Position numbers and translations under genes: made by a program
Shown: one piece after another, positions 17,552 through 24,421 of the stretch
Layout: the number at the start of each line of letters is the position of its first letter
Position numbering within the stretch: position 1 is the stretch's first letter
Assembly (NCBI RefSeq): GCF_013409345.1
Contig: NZ_JACCBB010000001.1
Coordinates: 2,418,001 to 2,482,000, forward strand
DNA from: Kineococcus aurantiacus
Lineage (GTDB): Bacteria; Actinomycetota; Actinomycetes; Actinomycetales; Kineococcaceae
DNA: 64,000 nucleotides
Direction: 5' to 3'
The notes under the pieces: generated by a model
The model's input: the letters and a program-made list of their open reading frames with translations, nothing else
Told to the model about the DNA's origin: nothing
Databases searched by the model: none

Positions 17552-18019
17552 ATGTCTCAACCGACTGGGTCCACCCGGGCCGGCGACCTCACCGTCACGC
17601 ACGGTCCCGGGCCGACGACATCGTCCGCGCCCCGCACCGACGCCAGCGTCGGTGAGCTCGTCAGCCAGCTGACCGAGCAGGTCTCGCACCTGGTCCGCGA
17701 CGAGGTGCAGCTCGCCAAGATCGACCTCGCCGCCAAGGGCAAGAAGGCCGGCCTCGGGATCGGGATGTTCTCCGGGGCCGGTCTGCTGGCGTTCTTCGGC
17801 GTCGGGGCCCTGGTCACCACGGCGATCATCGCCCTCTCCCACGCCGTCACGGCGTGGCTGGCCGCGCTGATCGTCGCCGTGGTGCTCTTCGCGCTCGCCG
17901 GCGTCCTGGCCCTCATGGGCAAGAAGGAGGTCCAGCAGGCGACGCCGCCGACCCCGCAGGCGGCCGTCGAGGGGCTCAAGCAGGACGTCCAGGTCGTCAA
18001 GGAGGGCTTCAAGCGATGA
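17552..18019 (+). CDS. Holin-X-like (Phage_holin_3_6) membrane protein
   Basis: The 155-residue protein has a polar N-terminus and an amphipathic helix (VGELVSQLTEQVSHLVRDEV, residues about 33-52, then LAKIDLAAKGKK). Two adjacent membrane helices follow at about 70-95 and 100-122. This is the actinobacterial holin-X pattern, found as a normal chromosomal envelope protein and not evidence of a prophage. It overlaps the following DUF3618 gene by an ATGA, and a DUF4235 gene follows. This three-gene cluster is common in actinobacteria. Function is unproven. Confidence 0.85.
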   Translation: MSQPTGSTRAGDLTVTHGPGPTTSSAPRTDASVGELVSQLTEQVSHLVRDEVQLAKIDLAAKGKKAGLGIGMFSGAGLLAFFGVGALVTTAIIALSHAVTAWLAALIVAVVLFALAGVLALMGKKEVQQATPPTPQAAVEGLKQDVQVVKEGFKR

Positions 18020-18294
18020 GCGACAGCGTCCCCACCGACCGCGACGAGCTCGAGAAGGACATCGCGGCGACCCGCGAGCGACTGGCGAGCACGGCCGACG
18101 CCCTCGCGGCCAAGGCCGACGTGAAGGCCCAGGCCCAGGCCAAGGCCGAGGATCTCAAGCAGACCGCCCAGCAGAAGGTCCACGACGTCAGCGACAGCGC
18201 CCCCGGGACCCCCAAGCAGCAGACCGGCGTCCTCGTCGGCGCCATCGTCGTCGCGACGGCCCTGGCCATCTGGCTCGTCGTCCGCAAGCGGTGA
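18016..18294 (+). CDS. DUF3618-family protein
   Basis: The 92-residue protein opens with the DUF3618 element ELEKDIAATRERLASTADAL, continues as an Ala/Lys/Gln-rich coiled region, and ends in one membrane helix (VLVGAIVVATALAIWLVV, about 72-89) with a positive tail. Its ATG overlaps the stop of the holin-X-like gene as ATGA, and the DUF4235 gene starts 4 bp later. It is probably a small tail-anchored envelope protein working with its two neighbours. Confidence 0.88.
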   Translation: MSDSVPTDRDELEKDIAATRERLASTADALAAKADVKAQAQAKAEDLKQTAQQKVHDVSDSAPGTPKQQTGVLVGAIVVATALAIWLVVRKR

Positions 18295-18298
18295 CGCG

Positions 18299-18568
18299 GT
18301 GAACGTCGCCAAGCTCGTCTACCGCCCCATCGGCCTGGCCTCCGGCGCCCTCGGCGGCGTCGTGGCCGGCGCCATCGTCAAGCAGGTGTGGCGCAAGGTC
18401 TCCGGCGAGGACGACGCCCCCGACGCCCTCCAGCACGAGTACCCGTGGAAGCAGGTGCTGCCCGCCGCGGCCCTGCAGGGCCTCGTGTTCGCCGTCGTGA
18501 AGGCCGCCTCCGACCGCGGCGGCGCGGTGCTCTTCGAGAAGCTCACGGGGTCCTGGCCGGGGGACTGA
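18299..18568 (+). CDS. DUF4235-family membrane protein
   Basis: The 89-residue protein matches DUF4235 (KLVYRPIGLASGALGGVVAG near the start, then WKQVLPAAALQGLVFAVVKA near residue 60) and has two hydrophobic segments. It is last in the holin-X/DUF3618/DUF4235 operon. It is also the last chromosomal-type gene before the tRNA fragment and the AT-richer island. Function unknown. Confidence 0.88.
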   Translation: MNVAKLVYRPIGLASGALGGVVAGAIVKQVWRKVSGEDDAPDALQHEYPWKQVLPAAALQGLVFAVVKAASDRGGAVLFEKLTGSWPGD

Positions 18569-18581
18569 TCCACAGTCCGCC

Positions 18582-18611
18582 TGTGGACAGTGTGGACAAC
18601 CTTGTGGACAG
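18582..18611. other. Cluster of three DnaA-box-like TGTGGACA motifs
   Basis: TGTGGACA occurs at 18582-18589, 18591-18598 and 18604-18611, all in the same direction; the middle copy extends to TGTGGACAA, the exact reverse complement of the actinobacterial DnaA box TTGTCCACA. An inverted half (TCCACAG, 18569-18575) precedes them. They sit between the DUF4235 stop and the tRNA-Pro fragment. They may bind DnaA, but a use in replication or regulation is unproven. Confidence 0.5.
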
Positions 18612-18623
18612 GCGCTCGTGCTT

Positions 18624-18646
18624 GCTTCGGGACGAAGAGGCCGCAG
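18624..18646 (+). repeat. Left copy of 23-bp imperfect direct repeat (att-like)
   Basis: This 23-bp segment (GCTTCGGGACGAAG then AGGCCGCAG) recurs at 23256-23278 with one mismatch (G to A at its eighth base). It coincides with the anticodon-arm part of a tRNA-Pro fragment, a classical integrase target. It marks the probable left edge of the island. Confidence 0.65.
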
Positions 18647-18670
18647 GTTCAAATCCTGTCACCCCGACCA
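18626..18670 (+). other. 3' fragment of tRNA-Pro (CGG)
   Basis: 45 bases correspond to the 3' half of an actinobacterial tRNA-Pro: the TTCGGGA anticodon loop (anticodon CGG), the 3' anticodon stem CGAAG, variable loop, a T-arm with TTCAAAT, the 3' acceptor strand CACCCCG, and ACCA. The D arm and the 5' acceptor strand (expected CGGGGTG) are absent upstream, so it cannot be a working tRNA. Such fragments arise at integration sites of mobile elements. Confidence 0.75.
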
Positions 18671-18682
18671 GCAAGACCGCAG

Positions 18683-18724
18683 GTCAGAGGCCCGGAACCG
18701 CGTGAGCGGGGCCGGGCCTCTGAC
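18683..18724 (+). terminator. Hairpin terminator behind the tRNA-Pro fragment
   Basis: Bases 18683-18695 pair perfectly with 18712-18724 (13 bp) around a 16-nt loop. The place, 13 bp after the CCA, is that expected for the native terminator of a tRNA gene, so the fragment seems to have kept its downstream flank. Confidence 0.7.
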
Positions 18725-18998
18725 GTTGTGAGTGACTGACTGCGTGGCTGTTATGCAGTGGAGCTTTCGGTTGGCTGTCGTCAGTCCACGTCGCGTACCT
18801 GCTTCATCTGCTTGTGTGGCACAGGACGGTCGGACGACGGGCCTCAAAATAGCCATGAGCAGGTCCGCAGAAGCAGTGACTATTTGGTACTCACCCGTTA
18901 CGCTGAGTAGACGAAGGTTGCCGGCTGAAAGATGACGTTATGCTGCGACAAGCCGTCAGTATGTTGAGCCATTCTCTGACCGTATAGGATCGATTCTA
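18725..18998. other. Island left spacer without recognisable gene
   Basis: Between the tRNA terminator and the RusA-like gene I see no convincing gene. Short open frames on both strands have no family features. The promoter of the RusA-like operon should lie in the AT-rich last 100 bases, but I cannot assign boxes with confidence. Confidence 0.5.
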
Positions 18999-19484
18999 GT
19001 GGCCACTGGCACGCCGGCTCCATTAAAAACCCCCCCGCTCCCGTGGGAGATATCAGTGCAGGGGCGGCCTACCTCACATCAAAGCAAAAACTCTACTGCG
19101 AGAGCTGCTTGGAAGGGGGCCGTTCAAAATGAAGCGGTTAAGAACTGGAACAACCAGGGTTGGCTAGTCATCACGATGCCCGTGCGTTTCACTATGGTGG
19201 TCTGCGATGCAGGAGTGAACGGAGATCTTGACAACAAAATCAAGAATACCTTAGACGGTTTGTGGGTTGGGCCACAAGATCCTTTAGCTGGTCAGTTACC
19301 GTTATACGATGATGATGCTGTTGAACAGATTGTTGTTGCTCGGCTCGACGTGGGGCAACAGTACAATCTGTCAAATGTTCCCCCTTTACTATACAAGACA
19401 TTTACTGCTGCTGCCTTGAATGGAAGCCCTGCGGTCTACTTGAGACTGGACTCGCCGACGCGGATGGGAAGTTTCTTGATATGA
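18999..19484 (+). CDS. RusA-like Holliday-junction resolvase family protein
   Basis: The 161-residue protein shows the RusA core. GDLDNKIKNTLDGL at residues 75-88 supplies the D-x-D-N and the K, and LYDDDAVEQI at 102-111 supplies the conserved YDD. The family cuts four-way DNA junctions and occurs in phages and islands. Codon use is much richer in A/T than in neighbouring chromosomal genes, so transfer is likely. The start is GTG at 18999 without a clear ribosome site. The stop overlaps the next gene's start as ATGA, so the two are coupled. Whether it cuts junctions or serves as a nuclease of a defence module cannot be told. Confidence 0.8.
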   Translation: MATGTPAPLKTPPLPWEISVQGRPTSHQSKNSTARAAWKGAVQNEAVKNWNNQGWLVITMPVRFTMVVCDAGVNGDLDNKIKNTLDGLWVGPQDPLAGQLPLYDDDAVEQIVVARLDVGQQYNLSNVPPLLYKTFTAAALNGSPAVYLRLDSPTRMGSFLI

Positions 19485-20137
19485 GCACCTCTTTCAACCA
19501 CGAACGTAGCACCGCCTCTGAGGTTGCCTTGGATCTGCAGAGAGAAGGATGGGCAGTAGTGGTTGAGCCGTCTCCCAAAGACTTGCCCCTAGGTTTGCAA
19601 AACTTTCATCCAGACCTTGTTGCTCGCAGGGGGGATGAAAACCTGATCATTGAGGTCAAAGGTGTGCAAGCAATACGACGCAATCCCGCATTGAAAGATC
19701 AGATTGATCAGATGTCTGCGGCAGTTGACCAATTGCCGAACTGGTCCTTTAGGCTTATGTGGCTCGGGGAAGAAGCGGAAAATACGCCGCTAGCTACTGC
19801 GCTGGATCGAGCAGAAAAAGCTGTAAGGATCTCGTCGATCAGCGTCGATGCCGGCCTATTACTAGTCTGGGCGGCGGTTGAGAGTGTTTTAACGAGAGCG
19901 GTAACTCAAGAAGATGCTTCTTTCAAAGATCGTCAACGCCCTCTGGTCGGCCCCCGTCTCTTGGAGAACGCATTTGACCTCGATTTGTTTGACAGTGAAA
20001 CCTACCTGACTTTGTCCAGGGCACTCAAAACGCGCTCCAGGATTGCTCATGGCGGCGAAAGTAAAGAGCTCACATCTGACCTCGTGGAGTGGTTGGCAGA
20101 ATGGGTCCGACGCTTCTCTATTCCTTCCAGTGGTTGA
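19481..20137 (+). CDS. PD-(D/E)XK nuclease-like protein with HEPN-like C-terminus
   Basis: The 218-residue protein has a compact restriction-endonuclease core in its first 80 residues: FHPDLVARR with Asp45, then LIIEVKG with Glu58 and Lys60, that is a PD-x(n)-E-x-K signature, and a preceding helix with Glu14. Residues about 120-205 are helical and end with RSRIAHGG (Arg185, His190), an Rx4H pattern like that of HEPN RNases. The HEPN reading is tentative. It is translationally coupled to the RusA-like gene by an ATGA overlap, and A/T-rich codons mark it as foreign. A two-nuclease module acting on invading nucleic acid is a reasonable but unproven idea. Confidence 0.7.
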   Translation: MSTSFNHERSTASEVALDLQREGWAVVVEPSPKDLPLGLQNFHPDLVARRGDENLIIEVKGVQAIRRNPALKDQIDQMSAAVDQLPNWSFRLMWLGEEAENTPLATALDRAEKAVRISSISVDAGLLLVWAAVESVLTRAVTQEDASFKDRQRPLVGPRLLENAFDLDLFDSETYLTLSRALKTRSRIAHGGESKELTSDLVEWLAEWVRRFSIPSSG

Positions 20138-20369
20138 GAATAAATCCGCAGTAGTTGCTCCTGGTGGCTGAGATCCTACAATGCCAGATCCCCATGCTTC
20201 TTTGTTCCATCGCGCTTTGGCTCCTGGCGTGTTGTTTTTTCTAGCTTCTCTAGAAGGCAGATTATTACACGAGCGTATCTACACTATTTAGTAGATCCAA
20301 CCCAAGTAAGCGCCGCTTAAAGAGGCGTACCTGCTTGCGCCTATTCTGTAATTGCTAGGTATTTTCAAA
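20138..20369. other. AT-rich spacer, no gene seen
   Basis: About 230 bases after the PD-(D/E)XK gene contain no supported gene on either strand and no strong hairpin. Composition is the most A/T-rich in the window. Confidence 0.5.
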
Positions 20370-20671
20370 GATCCGATCCATATTTCAGCACTGGGACATC
20401 CCTGGCGGCTACGTGGAGCCAGGAGGGCCCCCTTGCCGCTGTGCGCCGTGAGGTCGTCGAAGATCTGGGGACCGAGCTATCCATCGCTGGACTGTTGCTT
20501 GTCGACTGGGCACCTGCACCCAAGGAGGGCGACGAGATTGGTACCACCGCGTCCCACAACCTAGCCGCCATCGACGACCTGATGCCCGACCGTCGCGTTC
20601 GGGCCGCCCTGGACGCTGCCCCGGGTCGCAGCGAGCACTACGCCGAACACAGCACCAGCACGCTGGCCTGA
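20370..20671 (+). pseudogene. Broken Nudix hydrolase gene (frameshift, 5' and internal loss)
   Basis: In one frame the sequence reads QHWDIPGGYVEPG, and in the next frame PLAAVRREVVEDLG. Joined, they form a complete Nudix box (G-x5-E-x7-R-E-V-x-E-D-L-G). One base appears lost near 20422-20424, where EPGE-A-P would be expected. The 5' part is missing, and after LLLVDWAPAP the usual core strands are absent. The frame ends at 20671. Base composition is nearer to the host than to the flanking island genes. It is a pseudogene by sequence. Confidence 0.7.
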
Positions 20672-21050
20672 TTCGGGCGCCCAGCGCAAGGTTTGCCGGC
20701 ATCCGCGCCCCGTTATGAGAACTTTCTTTACTCCGTCAAGGCCGGCCGCTGCGCGACCGGCGCCCGGCTCGCGCCGCGCGTGCGGCGCAGGCGCCGTTCC
20801 CGGCGCGAGCCGGACCTAGTGACGAAATCGATTGGCTGAGCGGGTGGTACTAGGGGGCTCCCGCCCCCTGGACCCCCGGCCGCGCTGTACAGATCCGCGC
20901 ATCCGTCTGTAGGGGGCACCATTCGTTGCGCGGATCCGCACACCGCAGCGAGAAGGTGGCTCCGCTGGAGTACGCGCGGTGGGAATGATCGGTGTCCCTG
21001 CGGATAGTATTCATCTCGACTCAGCGAACTATGTAGTTGGTCACCTGCCC
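20672..21050. other. GC-rich spacer with three hairpins
   Basis: No gene is supported here. Three inverted repeats follow each other: 20764-20776 with 20801-20813 (13 bp perfect), GGGGGC-TCCC-GCCCCC at 20853-20868, and 20892-20901 with 20927-20936 (10 bp perfect). They lie between the Nudix remnant and the 3' end of the leftward two-gene unit, and may act as terminators or be relics of an element end. Confidence 0.6.
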
Positions 21051-22208
21051 TCAAGTGCTAGCGATGTCTGGGCGCACCTTGAAAGAATGCGCCGCCAGCA
21101 TGCGCAGTCGATTTCCAGATCTTTTCACCTGGCCGGACGCCGATACGAACAACCCGTCATTATGAGCATTGATTGCCAACCTATAGTCTTCGTCTGCTAC
21201 CGCAAGAGTCACGCGCCGCAACCGCTCGCTTTCATCATCTTCAAAAGTACCGGCAATTGTCACTTCACCGGGACCATCTGAAGCCTCTCGGTGCAGTCGC
21301 GTGACATTTCCAAGTATGGTGACGTCGTCTTGCAGTGCGCGCTCCCTAAGAATGCGCGCAGCCTCGGTCAAAACTTCAATATGCCGTTCTTCGAAGTGAA
21401 TTGCGGGAGAAGCAGGTAGTGGCCTCGCGGAAGACCAGCGCGTTTCCAGTCGGAACCCGGTGGCTGCACTGCCTATACGCGATAGAGCCTCAAGCGAGTT
21501 GGCTGTAAGCCCATCTGCGACTGCATGGTCGAAGGCCTGCAGGTCATCTCCATCTAGCAATTGTGTAGCCGCCTTGTGGGCCAATCGTGCGTCTTTGGCC
21601 ATGCGGTAGGAGGCGAGTCTTTCGAATGGGTCTTCTTCCGATGGCTCATTGCTCTCATGTAGGGCCAGCGTCTGCTGGCCGACCATAGGAGGCAGAGCAA
21701 CGGTGACAGGCAAGACGAAGCTCCCTGGGCGCGTTTGAGCGACCTCGACGGCGCCCAGGAAGGCGGTGGCTGCATCGGGTCGTCTCGTCGCCTGTACGGG
21801 TCGGAAGGTATCGCTGGCCTCCGTGGTCGCGCAGGCCAGCGCCCAAGCCCGGATTCCCTGCGCTGACTCGATGAGGTCAACGACGGGCAGTGAGGCGCTG
21901 CTTTGAGTTTGGAGAGAGACGTTATGAACGTCTTTATCCACGGACAGAATATCTGCAACTAGTTCGGGGAGGCTCGACTCTTCGAAGTCCGCTACCTGTT
22001 GCAGTACGTCGCGCAATTGCCCAAGGTACCCACGCATTCCTCGTCTCAGGGGAAGAAGCACGCTGGCATTATCTCCTTGGGAGAGGACGACTACATTGCC
22101 GTACCTCTCGGACGGCGTCCAGCCCTTCATCTGCAGCACTTGCCTTGCGCGGCTTGGTTCAATACTGCTGAGGTAGGCGTCGTCAATAAAGGACGCGGTC
22201 ATCGCCAT
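21051..22208 (-). CDS. Protein of unknown family, coupled to DUF4365 gene
   Basis: I do not recognise this 385-residue protein. It is soluble and acidic. The N-terminal half is mixed helical (SSIEPSRARQVLQMKGW, then LLPLRRGMRGYLGQLRDVL). The centre has the stretch DPFERLASYRMAKDARLAHK. The C-terminal 120 residues look like a beta-rich domain (DDVTILGNVTRLHRE, GEVTIAGTFEDDESE, RLRRVTLAVADEDY). Its ATG overlaps the end of the DUF4365 gene by 10 bp, and the GGAGG ribosome site lies inside that gene, so the two are made together, probably as a complex. Composition is intermediate and island-like. The pair is the best candidate for an undescribed system here. Confidence 0.75.
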   Translation of the reverse strand: MAMTASFIDDAYLSSIEPSRARQVLQMKGWTPSERYGNVVVLSQGDNASVLLPLRRGMRGYLGQLRDVLQQVADFEESSLPELVADILSVDKDVHNVSLQTQSSASLPVVDLIESAQGIRAWALACATTEASDTFRPVQATRRPDAATAFLGAVEVAQTRPGSFVLPVTVALPPMVGQQTLALHESNEPSEEDPFERLASYRMAKDARLAHKAATQLLDGDDLQAFDHAVADGLTANSLEALSRIGSAATGFRLETRWSSARPLPASPAIHFEERHIEVLTEAARILRERALQDDVTILGNVTRLHREASDGPGEVTIAGTFEDDESERLRRVTLAVADEDYRLAINAHNDGLFVSASGQVKRSGNRLRMLAAHSFKVRPDIAST

Positions 22209-22711
22209 TCCTCCACCTTTCGTGTGACAAGATTCTGCAAGGTCTCCGCGGACAGCGGATTGCTCAGCGGCACGTGAGCCGTTCGATATTTCGCACTATC
22301 GGCAACGGGTTCCTCGTTCATTAGCGAGACCCAGTATGCGAGATGATTGAGTTCGTAGTTCTCCTGGCGGAGCACCATGTACTCTTCAATATTTTTTGGC
22401 GTCTTGACAACAACAAGAATTCGCGGCACGGGAAACTCAATTCCCGGTTCTCCCACCAAGTCGTCATAATTTCTTGCCGGTAGTGAATAACTGATCGATT
22501 CATCAACAATGGAGGGCGCCGAATCGGACTTGATTTGCATATCGATTTGAGCGTGTCGGCGCCCATTTGGCGCTCGGCCGGGGTAATGCACGCTGAGGTC
22601 GGTGCCGTCGACGTCTAGATGCTTCTTGGACCAGGTAAGCCCCGCCGCGCAAGCCATCACCTGTATGAGCGCCTCGCCGTAGCTTCCTTGAGCTACGTTG
22701 TCGTTCAGCAC
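22199..22711 (-). CDS. DUF4365-family (PD-(D/E)XK-like) protein
   Basis: The 170-residue protein fits DUF4365, a family related to PD-(D/E)XK nucleases. GSYGEALIQVMACAAGL supplies the first helix with Glu13. DVDGTDLSVHY supplies Asp35/Asp38, and AQIDMQIKSDS supplies the metal/active strand with Asp57, Gln59 and Lys61 (a Q-x-K variant of E-x-K). The strand FPVPRILVVVKTP and the Trp in LAYWVSLMN are also family-like. It is first in a coupled two-gene unit with the unknown 385-residue protein. The GTG at 22711 overlaps the stop of a small upstream frame (GTGCTGA). A nuclease role, for example in defence, is inference. Confidence 0.78.
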   Translation of the reverse strand: MLNDNVAQGSYGEALIQVMACAAGLTWSKKHLDVDGTDLSVHYPGRAPNGRRHAQIDMQIKSDSAPSIVDESISYSLPARNYDDLVGEPGIEFPVPRILVVVKTPKNIEEYMVLRQENYELNHLAYWVSLMNEEPVADSAKYRTAHVPLSNPLSAETLQNLVTRKVEEWR

Positions 22712-22908
22712 GCGGCCAACCCCTCATGGTCAGGACCGATCTCCTCGGTGGGAGTCAACCTACGGGGATCCTCCGACGTCGCGTTGGACCCGAGCCCCGA
22801 GTGTCTATCGGTCACAAGACGCGCCTGAGCGACACTGCGACTCGCCGTCCCGAGTGCCGCTGAAGTCGTCCAGGCAATCTGGCGGGTCACGTCCAGCTGC
22901 GAGGCCAC
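22705..22908 (-). CDS. Possible small upstream gene of the DUF4365 unit
   Basis: A 67-codon frame from GTG 22908 ends with TGA overlapping the GTG of the DUF4365 gene (GTGCTGA). I see no known motif in it (VTRQIAWTTSAALGTASR in the first half, a Thr/Glu/Asp-rich second half). The tight overlap is the only argument that it is translated; it could also be a leader or chance frame. Confidence 0.25.
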   Translation of the reverse strand: MASQLDVTRQIAWTTSAALGTASRSVAQARLVTDRHSGLGSNATSEDPRRLTPTEEIGPDHEGLAAC

Positions 22909-22911
22909 CTA

Positions 22912-23255
22912 TAACCGCCATCGATGAGGGCGTATGCCGATGCACTCCTGCCATAGACAGCGCAGGCTGTCGGTGGCGTCCTGATGCTCATCGACATGAG
23001 CCTCCCGTGCCCGATGCATGCCAGTCACCCCGGCAATATGGAGGCGTCGAGGGTGCTTCGCAGCTTAGCGATAGGCATAGTGGAGACCGAGTCGAGGCCC
23101 TCACTTAGGGGCCGGCGGGGCTTCGCACGCTGCTGTCGTTGACGCACGAGCGAGTGTCTATCTGCGTGACAACGGACTCGGACGACTAGGGACGCCTATG
23201 GGTTGAGCTGGAGGCGGCAGTAGGGAAAACGAGACGGTCTGGGTGCTCCTGCGAA
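22912..23255. other. Island right spacer, no clear gene
   Basis: About 340 bases up to the right repeat show no supported gene. A 36-codon frame on the minus strand (ATG 23019 to 22909) exists but has no recognisable features. Composition rises toward that of the host. Confidence 0.45.
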
Positions 23256-23278
23256 GCTTCGGAACGAAGAGGCCGCAG
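23256..23278 (+). repeat. Right copy of 23-bp imperfect direct repeat (att-like)
   Basis: Matches the left copy at 18624-18646 in 22 of 23 positions. The following T-arm and acceptor part of the tRNA is not present here; a large hairpin repeat starts 7 bp later. It marks the likely right edge of the island. Confidence 0.6.
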
Positions 23279-23284
23279 CGCCGA

Positions 23285-23345
23285 GGTTCGGATCGTTGTG
23301 ACAACGCTGCCGATCATCGCGAGCGTTGTCACAACGATCCGAACC
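23285..23345. repeat. Long hairpin repeat, copy 1 (24-bp perfect arms)
   Basis: Bases 23285-23308 pair perfectly with 23322-23345 around a 13-nt loop. Each arm contains the smaller palindrome GTTGT-G-ACAAC. The element recurs near 54.4 kb with the same 18 inner arm bases. The loop there is the reverse complement of this one with a single change, so the second copy is inverted. It lies just after the LLM oxidoreductase stop and may end that transcript. Confidence 0.85.
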
Positions 23346-23353
23346 CGCGAGCG

Positions 23354-24391
23354 TCAGCCGAGTTCCTTGCGCACCAGCGGCGCGACCTCGGTCCCCAGCA
23401 GCTCCACGGCCTTCATGACGTCCGCGTGCGGCATCGTCCCGGCGGACAGGTGCAGCATGAACCGGTCGATCCCCAGGTGCTCGTGCTGGAAGAGGATCTT
23501 CTCGGCGACCTCCTCGGGGGAGCCGACGAGCAGCGCGCCGCGGCGGGAGCGGGCCGCCTCGTAGGAGGTGTGCGAGAAGTGCCCCCAGCCGCGTTCGCGC
23601 CCGAGCTGGTTCATGACGGCCTGGTAGGGCTTGAAGTGGACGGCTTCGGCCTGGGCGGTGGTGGGGGCGACGAACCCGTGGGAGTGGGTGGCGACGCGCA
23701 GCACCGACTCGTCGTGCCCGGCCTTGCGCCCGGCCTGCCGGTAGAGGTCGACGAGGGGCGCGAACTGCTCGGGCATCCCGCCGATGATCGCCAGCGCCAG
23801 CGGCAGGCCGAGGGTCCCGGCGCGCACGACGGACTGGGGGTTGCCGCCGACGGCGATCCAGACGGGCAGGGGCTGCTGCACGGGCAGCGGGAAGACGCCG
23901 AGGCCGGCGATGGCGGCGCGGTGCTTGCCGCCGGCCCAGGTGACCTTCGCGGGGTTGTCGCGGATGGCCAGCAGCAGGTCCAGCTTCTCGGCGAACAGCT
24001 CGTCGTAGTCGCCGAGGTCGTAGCCGAAGAGCGGGAAGGACTCGATGAAGGAGCCGCGGCCGGCCATGATCTCGGCGCGGCCGTCGGAGAGGCCGTCGAG
24101 GGTCGCGAACTGCTGGAAGACGCGGACGGGGTCGTCGGAGGAGAGGACGGTGACGGCGGTGGACAGCCGGATGCGGCTGGTCCGGGTGGCGGCCGCGGCG
24201 AGGACGACGGCGGGGGCGGAGGCGGCGTAGTCGGGGCGGTGGTGCTCCCCGAGGCCGTAGACGTCGAGGCCGACCTGGTCGGCGAGCTCGATCTCCTCGA
24301 CGACCTCCTTGAGCCGCTCGGCGTGGGAGAGGGTGGTCCCGCTGTCCGGGTAGGGCGTCGTCTCCGCGAACGCGCTGATGCCGATCTCCAC
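23354..24391 (-). CDS. LLM-class flavin-dependent oxidoreductase
   Basis: The 345-residue protein is a luciferase-like (beta-alpha)8 barrel using reduced flavin. Typical elements are [24 protein letters not shown] near residue 40, [32 protein letters not shown] in two parts near 75-105, and [15 protein letters not shown] near 110. Substrate is unknown. GTG 24391 gives the usual short N-terminus (MEIGISAF). It is divergent from the SoxR-like gene. A 14-bp near-palindrome lies 31 bp upstream of its start, so control by a redox or drug-sensing regulator is possible. Confidence 0.9.
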   Translation of the reverse strand: MEIGISAFAETTPYPDSGTTLSHAERLKEVVEEIELADQVGLDVYGLGEHHRPDYAASAPAVVLAAAATRTSRIRLSTAVTVLSSDDPVRVFQQFATLDGLSDGRAEIMAGRGSFIESFPLFGYDLGDYDELFAEKLDLLLAIRDNPAKVTWAGGKHRAAIAGLGVFPLPVQQPLPVWIAVGGNPQSVVRAGTLGLPLALAIIGGMPEQFAPLVDLYRQAGRKAGHDESVLRVATHSHGFVAPTTAQAEAVHFKPYQAVMNQLGRERGWGHFSHTSYEAARSRRGALLVGSPEEVAEKILFQHEHLGIDRFMLHLSAGTMPHADVMKAVELLGTEVAPLVRKELG

Positions 24392-24421
24392 GACGAACCC
24401 CTGGTGCTCTCGGTCGGATAT

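Larger units (their letters stand above)
18626..23278. mobile_element. AT-richer genomic island at a tRNA-Pro fragment, no integrase
   Basis: About 4.65 kb between an imperfect 23-bp direct repeat. Base composition drops sharply from the GC-rich host (A/T-rich codons in the RusA-like, PD-(D/E)XK and DUF4365 genes). Host composition resumes at the LLM oxidoreductase gene. The left repeat is in a 3' tRNA-Pro fragment. Contents are two nuclease-like gene pairs on opposite strands, a frameshifted Nudix remnant and a hairpin-rich spacer. No integrase, transposase or relaxase is seen, so it is either a degraded element or one that moved with outside help. Exact ends are inferred from the repeat. 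Confidence 0.65.

Noticed and set aside
17552-18019. Prophage lysis gene (holin)
   Set aside because: The family is a normal chromosomal envelope protein in actinobacteria and it sits with DUF3618 and DUF4235 genes; no other phage genes adjoin it.
18570-18670. A complete tRNA-Pro gene
   Set aside because: The T arm, anticodon loop and 3' acceptor strand are present, but no 5' acceptor strand or D arm can be found upstream.
18732-18935. Plus-strand frame of 67 codons before the RusA-like gene
   Set aside because: No family resemblance, Arg/Ser-rich and with poor codon pattern for either host or island.
20979-21281. Plus-strand frame of 100 codons near the right half of the island spacer
   Set aside because: Most of it is antisense to the C-terminus of the 385-aa island protein, it has no family features, and its start has no ribosome site.
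22909-23019. 36-codon minus-strand frame upstream of the possible small gene before DUF4365
   Set aside because: Too short, no recognisable motif and no clear ribosome site; kept only as a note.
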